Source of the DNA: an uncultured Eggerthellaceae bacterium
Lineage (GTDB): Bacteria; Actinomycetota; Coriobacteriia; Coriobacteriales; Eggerthellaceae
Length of the DNA: 64,000 nt
Direction of reading: 5' to 3'
NCBI GenBank assembly: GCA_910588095.1
Contig: CAJUQH010000003.1
Coordinates: forward strand, 96,042 to 160,041
The translations under genes and the position numbers were made by a program. How positions within the stretch are numbered: the first letter of the stretch is position 1; the number at the start of each line of letters is the position of its first letter. The notes beneath the pieces were generated by a model that made no database searches, was not told the DNA's origin, and saw only the letters and a program-made list of their open reading frames with translations. Shown in pieces: positions 53,040 through 60,247 of the stretch.

Positions 53040-53227
53040 CCGATTGCCGGGGCCAGGCCACCGTGGAGTACGCGGTGCTGCTGGCGGCGTTCCTGGCAGT
53101 GGTGGCCGGCATGGGGCTGCTCATGCACGCGTTCGGCGACGGGCTGTTCGTCGAGCATGGGCTGGCGGCGGCTTCGCACCACATACAGGCCAGCGCGGGG
53201 TGGATGTGCGATGTGCTGGGCTATTGA
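53003..53227 (+). CDS. Second Flp/TadE-like pseudopilin, TTG start
   Basis: 74 residues if started at TTG 53003, which overlaps the flp end by 37 bp. The leader MERHRLWHQRLVADCRG precedes QATVEYAVLLAAFLAVVAG, again with Glu at +5. The C-terminus has two Cys-free turns and ends CDVLGY. No ATG or GTG is available in frame between the flp stop and the cleavage site. GAAGAG lies just before the TTG. It could be a minor pilin. Confidence 0.65.
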   Translation: MERHRLWHQRLVADCRGQATVEYAVLLAAFLAVVAGMGLLMHAFGDGLFVEHGLAAASHHIQASAGWMCDVLGY

Positions 53228-53828
53228 GCAGGCGCGGCGCCTGGGAAGGTGGAGGCGGCGCGTCGGGCGGTGCGGTGGTCCGGGCCGCCGCGCCCAGTGG
53301 CGCGCGAGCCGCCGGCGGTGCCGTTTCGGGCAGCGCCGGGAGTGGGGCCAGCGCGGCCAGGCTACGGTCGAGGCCGCCCTGGCTCTGCCCTTGCTGCTGT
53401 TGCTGGCGCTGCTGTTGCTGCAGCCAGGCATATTGCTGCACGACCGCATGGTCATGGCCGATGCGGCAGCCCAAGGCGCCCGCTTCCAGTCAACGTTGCC
53501 TGCGGGCGACCCAGCCGTGGAGGACTTCGTCCGCCGGCGGTTGGGCGCGGTGCCGCCCCAAGACCTGTTCCATTGCCATGAGGGCGGCTGCACCTGGGAT
53601 ATCGAGGCGACGGGCGGCGAGAGCTCGCCAGAGGCTTCGGTGCGCATAGCCAACCAGGTGCGCCCGTTGCCGCTCATCGACTATGGGGCGGGGCTATTGG
53701 GGCTCACCAACGACGCGGGCAACTTCGAGGTGGAGGTGAGCGTCACGGTGCCCACGCAGCCGGCCTGGGCGCAGGGCAGCAGCTTGGGCCTCGACCCGTC
53801 CGCGTGGGTCGCGGCGCGGGACCAGTGA
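53211..53828 (+). CDS. tadE: TadE-like pseudopilin 1
   Basis: 205 residues. A long Arg-rich leader (about 48 residues) precedes GQATVEAALALPLLLLLALLLLQPG, the TadE N-terminal helix. The extracellular part has CHEGGCTWDIEATG and ends in TQPAWAQG. The start at ATG 53211 overlaps the previous gene by 17 bp. TadE proteins are minor pilins processed by the same peptidase. Confidence 0.8.
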   Translation: MCWAIEQARRLGRWRRRVGRCGGPGRRAQWRASRRRCRFGQRREWGQRGQATVEAALALPLLLLLALLLLQPGILLHDRMVMADAAAQGARFQSTLPAGDPAVEDFVRRRLGAVPPQDLFHCHEGGCTWDIEATGGESSPEASVRIANQVRPLPLIDYGAGLLGLTNDAGNFEVEVSVTVPTQPAWAQGSSLGLDPSAWVAARDQ

Positions 53829-53842
53829 GGAAGGGAGTGGCT

Positions 53843-55981
53843 ATGGAGCGGTTCGTGGAGGGGATGAAGCTGTGCGACGAGCGCGGCTTCACCTCGGTGG
53901 GCATGGCGGTGGCCTTGCTGCTGACCTTGGCCCTCTTGTTCTCGACAGCGCAGGTGTACCGCCTTAACTCGGCATCGGCCGAGATCCAGGAGGTGGCCGA
54001 TGTGGCGGCCCTGGCTGCCGAGAGCGAGGTGGCCGACTTCATCTGGGCGGCGCGCAAGGCCGACGCGGTGGTGCTCACCATGACGCTGGTGGCGCTTTCG
54101 CTCTATGGCGTGGGCGTGGTGGCGCTGTGCCTGCCCGTGGCGGACACCTTGGCGCCCAAGGTGCTCGAGATGGCGGGCAAGGTGCTCAAGGCGCGCAACA
54201 GCTTCGCCGAGAAGGCGGCCGAGGGCTTGAACAAGCTGCAAGAGGCGCTGCCCTTCGTGGCGGCTGCCAAGGCTGCGGCCACGGCATCGGCCAACAACGG
54301 CACGGGAGTGGCTGAAGCATCGTACCAGGCCATCGCGCTGCTGGTGCCTTCAGAAGGCGAGCCCATCGAGGTGCCAGGCGCCGAAGGGGTCGAGGGCTTG
54401 GTCGATGCCATCGACCAGCAAGTCCCGGCCATCCAACAGGCATCGGCTGAGGCGGAGGAGGCCGCGCAGAAGGCCAACGAGGCCAAGGAGCGCGGCTGGC
54501 GCAGCGACTGCGGAGCACAGCCAGCCTATTGCCAGTACGAGCGCGCGGCGACGCTGGCGAACCTGCCTGAGAGCGACAACCCGCTGTACCGGTCGGTGGA
54601 TGCATGGTCGTTCGCGGTGGCGCTCAAGCGGGCCCAGGCGTATTATGCGGCGCGGCTCGCCCAGGAGGCGCCGGAGTCGGGCAGCGTGGAGGAGCGGGCG
54701 CGTTCGGCGCTGCGCAAGCGGTTCTACGCATACGCGAGCCAAGAGCTGGCTCGCGGCTACGTCCATGACAGCGAAGCATCGTTCGACGCCTTCTTCCCCG
54801 AGCTGTTCTGCAACACCGACCAGCTGCGCAGCACGCCGCTCTACACCGAGGCGGCCTATCCGGTCACGGGTGCGGGCGCCAGCCAGACCATGCATGCATG
54901 GAGCGGCTGCCCGAAGGCTGCCGGTGCCGCGCGCTTGGGCTCGGTGGCTCAGCTGGAAGCGGGGGGCTACGCCTCGTGCGGCGCGTGCGGCTTCACGGTG
55001 GCCAGCTTGGGCAACGTGGCAGCGGCATCCACCTCTATCGACAACGGCTTCGAGCACCACTATCGCGAGGTCGCTCGCGCGGCGGCTGACTATGAGCGCG
55101 CCCGCGCCGAGCTCGACCCGCTGGTGCGCGAGGTGCAGAGCCGTGCCGAGCCATTGCTCGAGCAATGCGCAGACCTAGTGAAGGCGCTGGGCAACGTGCG
55201 CATAGAGGCGCATCCGCCCGGCCGCAATGGGGCGGTGGCCCTTGTGGCCAACATAGCCCCGATGGCTGCCGAAACCGGGTTCGAGAGCGCGTTCGTGGCT
55301 AGCGGCTACACGCTTGGCGCGCGAGCTGCCGTGGCTGGGGCCACGCTGCTCGATGACGAGCGCAACCATGGCTCGGAGGTCATGGCGGAATGGTCCGAGG
55401 GCTACGCTCAAGAGTACGGGCAGCATACCGGGCCGGCTGGGATGGCCTACGACTTGTGGACGTGGCTGCTCGCCGTTTACGGCGATGGGCAGCAAGCGCT
55501 CATCGACGGCGTGGAGGACGTGCTAGGCGGCTTGCCGCTGGCCAGCGAGAGCGGGTTGGGCCGCTGGGCCGCTGGCGCGCTGACCGGGCTTTTCGAGACG
55601 GCGGGGCTGCAGCCGGCCGATATGGACAACCCCAAGCCGGTGCTCGTGAACACGGCCTATGTGGCCGAAGCGGGATCCGACGGGTTCGCGGTGCGCTATG
55701 CGGCATTGCAGGCGCGGGCTCGCAGCATGGCAGGCTCGTCGACCGACTTGTTCACCAGCGTGGTCGACAGCATGGAGAGCGGCGCCTACGAGGCTATCGA
55801 GCAGGTAGGCGACGGCTTGAAGGTGGCCGAGCTCGAGTTCCCCGTGGGCGGCATGACGGTGCCCATCAAGCTGGTGCTGCCGCCTGCGGTGAAAGATGCG
55901 GCATCGGGGCTGGTGGACCAGGCGGCTGCGGTGCTGCGCGGGCTCTATGGCTCGGTGACGGGCATAAGGGTGTGGCAATGA
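53843..55981 (+). CDS. Large TadG-like Tad locus protein
   Basis: 712 residues. The N-terminus (CDERGFTSVGMAVALLLTLALLFSTAQVYRLNS) is prepilin-like, with a second hydrophobic segment (about 75-97). The remainder is Ala/Glu-rich coiled helices and a predicted extracellular domain with several cysteines (CGACGF). It lacks a visible VWA domain of classical TadG. It lies between tadE-like genes, so a tip or anchoring subunit is likely. AGGAAGGGAG precedes ATG 53843. Confidence 0.7.
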   Translation: MERFVEGMKLCDERGFTSVGMAVALLLTLALLFSTAQVYRLNSASAEIQEVADVAALAAESEVADFIWAARKADAVVLTMTLVALSLYGVGVVALCLPVADTLAPKVLEMAGKVLKARNSFAEKAAEGLNKLQEALPFVAAAKAAATASANNGTGVAEASYQAIALLVPSEGEPIEVPGAEGVEGLVDAIDQQVPAIQQASAEAEEAAQKANEAKERGWRSDCGAQPAYCQYERAATLANLPESDNPLYRSVDAWSFAVALKRAQAYYAARLAQEAPESGSVEERARSALRKRFYAYASQELARGYVHDSEASFDAFFPELFCNTDQLRSTPLYTEAAYPVTGAGASQTMHAWSGCPKAAGAARLGSVAQLEAGGYASCGACGFTVASLGNVAAASTSIDNGFEHHYREVARAAADYERARAELDPLVREVQSRAEPLLEQCADLVKALGNVRIEAHPPGRNGAVALVANIAPMAAETGFESAFVASGYTLGARAAVAGATLLDDERNHGSEVMAEWSEGYAQEYGQHTGPAGMAYDLWTWLLAVYGDGQQALIDGVEDVLGGLPLASESGLGRWAAGALTGLFETAGLQPADMDNPKPVLVNTAYVAEAGSDGFAVRYAALQARARSMAGSSTDLFTSVVDSMESGAYEAIEQVGDGLKVAELEFPVGGMTVPIKLVLPPAVKDAASGLVDQAAAVLRGLYGSVTGIRVWQ

Positions 55982-56514
55982 TGGCGAGCACGCAGCAACG
56001 CGCAGCGGCGCGGGTGGCTCTGCAGCTGCGGTCGGTCGTGCGCGGCACAGCCCAGGGGCTGCTGGCGGCAGGTTGCCGGCTGCGGCAGCCCGCCCGGCGG
56101 CTTCGGTGCGACGAGCGCGGCCAGATGACCGTCGAGCTGCTCATCGCGCTGCCCGTTGCCATCGTCATCGCATGCATCGTGTTCAACGCGCTCACGTTCT
56201 TCGGGCTATGCGCCGAGTTCGACCGTGCGGCGCGCAATGCCGTGCGCGTCTACGCTGCATCGCCTGACGACAACGTGTCCTTCATGGTGGCCGACAAGGT
56301 GCAGGCTGCGGTGGAGCTCTGCCTTGATGACGAGAACGCCGAAGTGACGGTGGAGGGATCGGCGCCTTCTTTCGCGGTGGCCACCTACACCTGCGCCTTG
56401 GCTTACCGCCCCACGCTGTTCGGGCTGGGAGTGCGCACGGAAGTGCTGGGCGTGCCGTTGCCGGCGCTGCGGCACAGCGTTCAGCTGTCCACGTTCTCGT
56501 ACGACCCGATCTAG
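55978..56514 (+). CDS. TadE/TadF-like pseudopilin 2
   Basis: 178 residues. The leader of about 47 residues ends in RG; QMTVELLIALPVAIVIACIVFNAL follows with Glu at +5. The extracellular domain has two Cys (CLDDENAEVTVEGS and TYTCALAY) that may form a disulfide. ATGA overlap with the upstream gene. Confidence 0.8.
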   Translation: MMASTQQRAAARVALQLRSVVRGTAQGLLAAGCRLRQPARRLRCDERGQMTVELLIALPVAIVIACIVFNALTFFGLCAEFDRAARNAVRVYAASPDDNVSFMVADKVQAAVELCLDDENAEVTVEGSAPSFAVATYTCALAYRPTLFGLGVRTEVLGVPLPALRHSVQLSTFSYDPI

Positions 56515-56529
56515 CGGAAGGAGGGTGCC

Positions 56530-57045
56530 ATGAAGCAGGGAAGCGCGAAGGCCAGGCCCCTCTGTGGTGCCGCGGCGGTGGCGGCTCTGGTGGCAGCTGT
56601 GGCTTTGAGCAGCTGCGGGGGAGGGCCGGGAGGGCCGCAGCCCATCCCGACGGGCGGGCATGCCATGGGGGCCATGGCCCAGCTGGTGCTCGATGGCATG
56701 ACGGCCGAGCAAGCCCTTGCCGCCCAAGGCTATGCGACGGCGACGCAGGCTGATGTGCCGCCGTGGTTCGATGCGGAGGTGCTGCCCGCCAGCCGTTGCG
56801 AAGGGTGCTTCGCGGCGGAGGATTGGCAGGTGGTGGGCCTTTCGATGTCGGGCGCGGCCGACGAGGTGTTCGATTCGTTGTTGGCCGACCTGGCCGAACG
56901 CGGGTGGTGCGCCTATGAGAGCGGCATCGACCATGCCGCTACGTTGACCAAAGAGGAAGGAGAAGCACAGTGGATGATGATGCAATGCGCAACCATTGGA
57001 GGTTCGACCAGCGTGGTGCTGCAGTTGAGCCGCTCGAGCTGCTGA
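56530..57045 (+). CDS. Small lipoprotein of the Tad locus
   Basis: 171 residues with a lipoprotein signal (VAALVAAVALSSC, Cys near residue 30), a Gly/Pro linker, and a small domain with CEGCFAAEDWQVVG. It is predicted to be attached to the outer face of the membrane. The 3' end overlaps the DUF192 gene by 76 bp. Function is unknown; position suggests a pilus accessory. Confidence 0.75.
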   Translation: MKQGSAKARPLCGAAAVAALVAAVALSSCGGGPGGPQPIPTGGHAMGAMAQLVLDGMTAEQALAAQGYATATQADVPPWFDAEVLPASRCEGCFAAEDWQVVGLSMSGAADEVFDSLLADLAERGWCAYESGIDHAATLTKEEGEAQWMMMQCATIGGSTSVVLQLSRSSC

Positions 57046-57380
57046 CGAGCCCGCAAGAGAAGATGAGAGGGCTGCTGTTCCGCAAGCCTGATGGCCTGAC
57101 GCGGCTGCTGCTGCCCTGTAAGGACGTGCACACCTTCGGCATGCGCTACCCCATAGACATAGCCTTCGCCGATGACCGCGGCCGCGTGCTGGAGGTGCAT
57201 CGCTGGGTAGGGGCCCGCAAGCGCCGGCGTTGCCGGCGCGCATCCATGGTGGCCGAGCGGTTCTCGGCCGGCACGCCATGGTTCGAGGTAGGCGACCTCA
57301 TAGCCATGGAGGGCCCGCGGTCCTGCCGCAAACGAAAGAGCGCCCCTGATCGCAGGGGCTTGAACCGGAAGGGAGCTTGA
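56970..57380 (+). CDS. DUF192 family protein
   Basis: 136 residues from a GTG with GAAGGAG upstream. Family features are EKMRGLLFRKP, MLL-like LLLPCKDVHTFGMRYPIDIAFAD and VLEVHRWVG. DUF192 proteins are often secreted; this one has no signal and ends in a basic tail (CRKRKSAPDRRGLNRK). It is often found within Tad loci, with unknown role. Confidence 0.85.
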   Translation: MDDDAMRNHWRFDQRGAAVEPLELLTSPQEKMRGLLFRKPDGLTRLLLPCKDVHTFGMRYPIDIAFADDRGRVLEVHRWVGARKRRRCRRASMVAERFSAGTPWFEVGDLIAMEGPRSCRKRKSAPDRRGLNRKGA

Positions 57381-57382
57381 CC

Positions 57383-57793
57383 ATGAAGACCTGTCCTGTC
57401 TGCCAGGCTACGCTGTTCGACGATATGGACGTGTGCTACGGATGCATGCATGAGTTCACATCGAAGCTCGAAGGGAGGGAAGCCAGCAAGGAAATGCCCC
57501 CGCAAGCCCAGGAGGGCGTGGCGCCGACGCTGCAGGTGCCGTTGCTGGAACCGCAGCCACAGGCGCGATCGCTGGCGGCCGTTGCTGCCCAAGCTTCGCC
57601 AACGTCAGGCGAGGGGCAAGTTGGAGCGCCTGCGGATGCGCCCTGGACGCTGAGAGTGGAGATGCGCTCGGGTGACGAGCCGCGCACCGCTTGGTCCGTG
57701 GAGCTCGTGCCTTCGAGCGCTCGCGAAGCAGCAGCTACAGCTGCTGCCGGTACGCCTGCTGAGCCTCGGCTTCTAGGCGTTCGCTCAGGGTGA
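57383..57793 (+). CDS. Zinc-ribbon protein with Pro/Ala-rich C-terminus
   Basis: 136 residues. Two CxxC pairs (CPVC at 4-7 and CYGC at 19-22) form a zinc ribbon at the N-terminus. The rest is low complexity with a beta segment (WTLRVEMRSGDEPRTAWSVELVP), FHA-like in feel but too short. Last gene of the Tad unit. Its 3' end overlaps the convergent ModE-like gene by 59 bp. Confidence 0.7.
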   Translation: MKTCPVCQATLFDDMDVCYGCMHEFTSKLEGREASKEMPPQAQEGVAPTLQVPLLEPQPQARSLAAVAAQASPTSGEGQVGAPADAPWTLRVEMRSGDEPRTAWSVELVPSSAREAAATAAAGTPAEPRLLGVRSG

Positions 57794-58076
57794 AGTAGGT
57801 GTCGAGCAGCGCATCGGCCTGCTTGGTGAGCGTGGACCCATGGGCGCCATCGCGTTCGAGCAGCTGGAGCCCCAGCGCTTCCTCGGTGTCGCGGATTATC
57901 CGCCATGCCTTGCTGTAGGCCATGCCCATGCCCTTGGCGGCGGCGTTCAACGAGCCATGCTCGCGCACGCCCAGGCACAGCTCGGCGATGCCGCGGCCGA
58001 ACTCGGAGTCGTTCTTCGACTTGGGGTTTCGTATGGAGAGGCGCACGTGGGGCGCGAGGGTCTTCAGCGATGCCAT
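57735..58076 (-). CDS. ModE-type winged-helix regulator, DNA-binding domain only
   Basis: 113 residues. The LysR/ModE-type HTH is clear: GSLNAAAKGMGMAYSKAWRIIRDTEEALG and LLERDGAHGSTLT. The C-terminal Mop/TOBE molybdate domains of full ModE are missing, so it may sense something else or be helped by a partner. A Mo enzyme exists 22 kb away. The 13-bp palindrome at 58106-58140 just upstream may be its own operator. Confidence 0.8.
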   Translation of the reverse strand: MASLKTLAPHVRLSIRNPKSKNDSEFGRGIAELCLGVREHGSLNAAAKGMGMAYSKAWRIIRDTEEALGLQLLERDGAHGSTLTKQADALLDTYFTLSERLEAEAQQAYRQQL

Positions 58077-58105
58077 GGTGCTGCCCTTTCTCGACAGGGT
58101 TCCGA

Positions 58106-58140
58106 TGCGCCTATTATCTCACGTATGGATAATAGGCGCA
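58106..58140. promoter_or_regulatory. 13-bp perfect inverted repeat upstream of the ModE-like gene
   Basis: TGCGCCTATTATC (58106-58118) and GATAATAGGCGCA (58128-58140), spacer 9. It lies between the thrC stop and the regulator start, so it is either an autoregulatory operator or the thrC terminator. The AT-rich inner half and lack of a T-run favour the operator. Confidence 0.6.
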
Positions 58141-58159
58141 CGGGTTGGCGTCGCGGCCG

Positions 58160-59734
58160 CTAGCGTTCGAGCAGGGCCTCCACGGCGGACTCGATGGCGG
58201 CGGTGCCACCGTCTATGACCTCGGTGAAGCGCACCGGCATGGTGTCGAGCTGCGCCAAGCCTGCGGGGATGGCATCCTTGCCGGTCTCGCGGGCGATGAG
58301 GGCGTTCAGCTCGCAGCCGGTGAGCGCCGCCACGTCCTCGGGCAGGGGAGCGCCAGGGGCGATGCCATGGAGGGCGCGGTACACGTTGTCGCCGAACTTG
58401 GCCCAGTGGGCGGTGCTGGCTATGAGCACGGGGCGATCGCTGCGCAGCTGCTGGGTGGCGGCATAGGCTACGGCGGTGTGAGGGTCGATGAGGTAGTCGT
58501 GCTCGTCCAGCACGGCCTTGATGGTGGCCAGGCACTCGTCATTGCCTATCGCACTGCCCTTGAAGCCCTCTTGGAGCTTGGCCAGCGTGTCGCCGTCCAC
58601 CTCGAAGCGCCGCTGGCTGTCCAGGTCGCCCATCCACTGGCGGATGGCATCGGCGTTGCGGTCGGTCAGCTCGAACAGCTGCCGTTCGAGGTTCGACGAC
58701 ACCAGTATGTCCATGGAGGGAGAGGGCGTCAGCACGAAGCCGCGGTCGGCGATGTCGTACACGCCAGTATTGATGAAATCGGTGAGCACGCAGTTCTCGT
58801 TGCTCGCGCAGAACAGCGTGCCGATGGGGGTGCCTATCTGCTTGGCGTACCAGGCAGCCAGGATGTTGCCGAAGTTGCCCGTGGGCACGCACACGTCCAG
58901 CAGCTGCCCAGCCTCCAGCTTGCCGGAGCGCACCAGCTCGGCGTAGCTCGAGATGTAGTACACGATCTGGGGCATGAGGCGCCCCCAGTTGATGGAGTTC
59001 GCGCTCGACAGCGCCACCTGGTGGCCGTCCATGAACTCGGCGGCGAACGCTTCGTCGCCGAACACGCGCTTCACGCCGGTCTGGCAATCGTCGAAGTTGC
59101 CGCGCACGGCCCACACCTGCACGTTCTGGCCGGTGGTGGTCACCATCTGCTTGCGCTGGATGTCGCTCACGCCGCCATCGGGGAACAGCACGCCGATGCG
59201 CACCCCGTCGGCATCCTTGAAGCCCTCGAGCGCTGCCTTGCCGGTGTCGCCCGACGTGGCAACCAGGATGCAGAAGGTGTGGTCGAGCTCGCCGCGGTCG
59301 CGCAGGGCTTGAGCGCTGGCCGAGAAGAACTGCGGAAGGCATTGCAGCGCCATGTCCTTGAAGGCGCTCGTGGGGCCATGCCAGAGCTCCAGCACGTGGG
59401 TGCTCTCGTCAAGCGAGGTGATGGGCGCGATGGCATCGGTGTCGAAGTTGGTGCCGTAGGAGCGGCCCATGAGCTCGACGATCTTGCTGTCGGGCAAGTC
59501 GATGTTGAACAGCTGGTAGATGCGGGCCGCACGCTGCGCATAAGGCAGGTCGGCCAATGCCACGATGTCGTCCAGCTCCAGCGTCGGCACCGATTCGGGC
59601 ACATACAGGCCGCCCCCTTGGGCCAGCCCGTCGATGACCGCGCGGGTGAACGGCACCGGCTCGGTGCAGGCGCCTCGGGTATCGATGTAGCGGTTGGCGC
59701 CTTGGTCGGCGGTGCGATTGAGGTTGTCGGCCAT
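58160..59734 (-). CDS. thrC: Threonine synthase
   Basis: 524 residues, PLP fold type II, converting O-phosphohomoserine to threonine. YIDTRGACTEPVPFTRAVIDGLAQGGGLYVP is the standard N-terminus. The PLP lysine is in GPTSAFKDMALQ, with VATSGDTGKAALEG and PTGNFGNILA following. The chosen ATG at 59734 has GAAGGGGGCC upstream; the longer frame adds non-conserved residues. Confidence 0.93.
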   Translation of the reverse strand: MADNLNRTADQGANRYIDTRGACTEPVPFTRAVIDGLAQGGGLYVPESVPTLELDDIVALADLPYAQRAARIYQLFNIDLPDSKIVELMGRSYGTNFDTDAIAPITSLDESTHVLELWHGPTSAFKDMALQCLPQFFSASAQALRDRGELDHTFCILVATSGDTGKAALEGFKDADGVRIGVLFPDGGVSDIQRKQMVTTTGQNVQVWAVRGNFDDCQTGVKRVFGDEAFAAEFMDGHQVALSSANSINWGRLMPQIVYYISSYAELVRSGKLEAGQLLDVCVPTGNFGNILAAWYAKQIGTPIGTLFCASNENCVLTDFINTGVYDIADRGFVLTPSPSMDILVSSNLERQLFELTDRNADAIRQWMGDLDSQRRFEVDGDTLAKLQEGFKGSAIGNDECLATIKAVLDEHDYLIDPHTAVAYAATQQLRSDRPVLIASTAHWAKFGDNVYRALHGIAPGAPLPEDVAALTGCELNALIARETGKDAIPAGLAQLDTMPVRFTEVIDGGTAAIESAVEALLER

Positions 59735-59944
59735 GATGAGGCCCCCTTCGTTCCCATGGCAGGTGCTTTTGCTGTCGCATGTCATGATAAAGCACAAAGC
59801 CCCGACAGCGGCGCCCATTTCGACCGGGGCCACAGAAGATAGCGGGGCCGAAGAAGCGGGCCGAGCAGGTCGCGCCGTTGTAGCGTCCTTATGCCTGTGT
59901 TGCCTACAAGGGTTGTTGGCATCGGGAGTTGGGATTCAAGCCCC

Positions 59945-59973
59945 TTGCGTGTCGCGGAGCAGCTTGCTAAACT
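59945..59973 (+). promoter_or_regulatory. Promoter of the surface protein 3 leader
   Basis: TTGCGT (59945-59950), 17 bases, TAAACT (59968-59973). P1 of the leader begins 7 bases later, the same geometry as at surface protein 2. The stretch 59735-59944 shows no gene. Confidence 0.65.
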
Positions 59974-59980
59974 CCGAGTT

Positions 59981-60211
59981 GCCAAACTGCAGTTCCTTAA
60001 GAGGGACTTGCGAACAATCGAATAACGTACCTATCTTTTCAGCGCTTTGTATCACAACGTGGAATGAAGAGGGCATCTGCCTATCAAGATCCACGTTTTG
60101 GTCAAGGGTACTTAACCAAATTGTTCGCAATCTTGCAGTTTGGCGACTGAGGTGGATGCCCTCCTCTTTCGTCGAAGCTGCATGCTTGGAATCGAGAGCC
60201 TCCTCCTCAGT
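59981..60211 (+). ncRNA. Structured 5' leader RNA of surface protein 3, copy B
   Basis: P1: GCCAAACTGCA (59981-59991) with TGCAGTTTGGC (60134-60144). P2 hairpin: GTTCC/GGGAC (59992-60007). P3: GCGAACAAT (60010-60018) with ATTGTTCGC (60120-60128). P4: GTACC with GGTAC. P5: AACGTGGA (60056-60063) with TCCACGTT (60090-60097). Its loop holds GAGGGCATC (60069-60077), which pairs as a pseudoknot with GATGCCCTC (60155-60163). P6: ACTGAGG (60146-60152) with CCTCAGT (60205-60211). The loop GAGGGCAYCTGCCTWTCAAG is conserved with copy A, while the helices vary together. The start codon is about 40 nt further on. Confidence 0.75.
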
Positions 60212-60247
60212 GGGAACTAGCCGCCCTACAGGAAGGAGCCGGTTGCA

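Noticed and set aside
59981..60144. Invertible promoter (inverton) flanked by inverted repeats upstream of surface protein 3
   Set aside because: The arms are split by unequal spacers (18 versus 5 bases), further complementary segments nest inside, and the promoter lies outside the repeats. The paralogue has different arm sequences with the same pairing. An RNA fold explains all of this better than a recombinase site, and no invertase gene is nearby.
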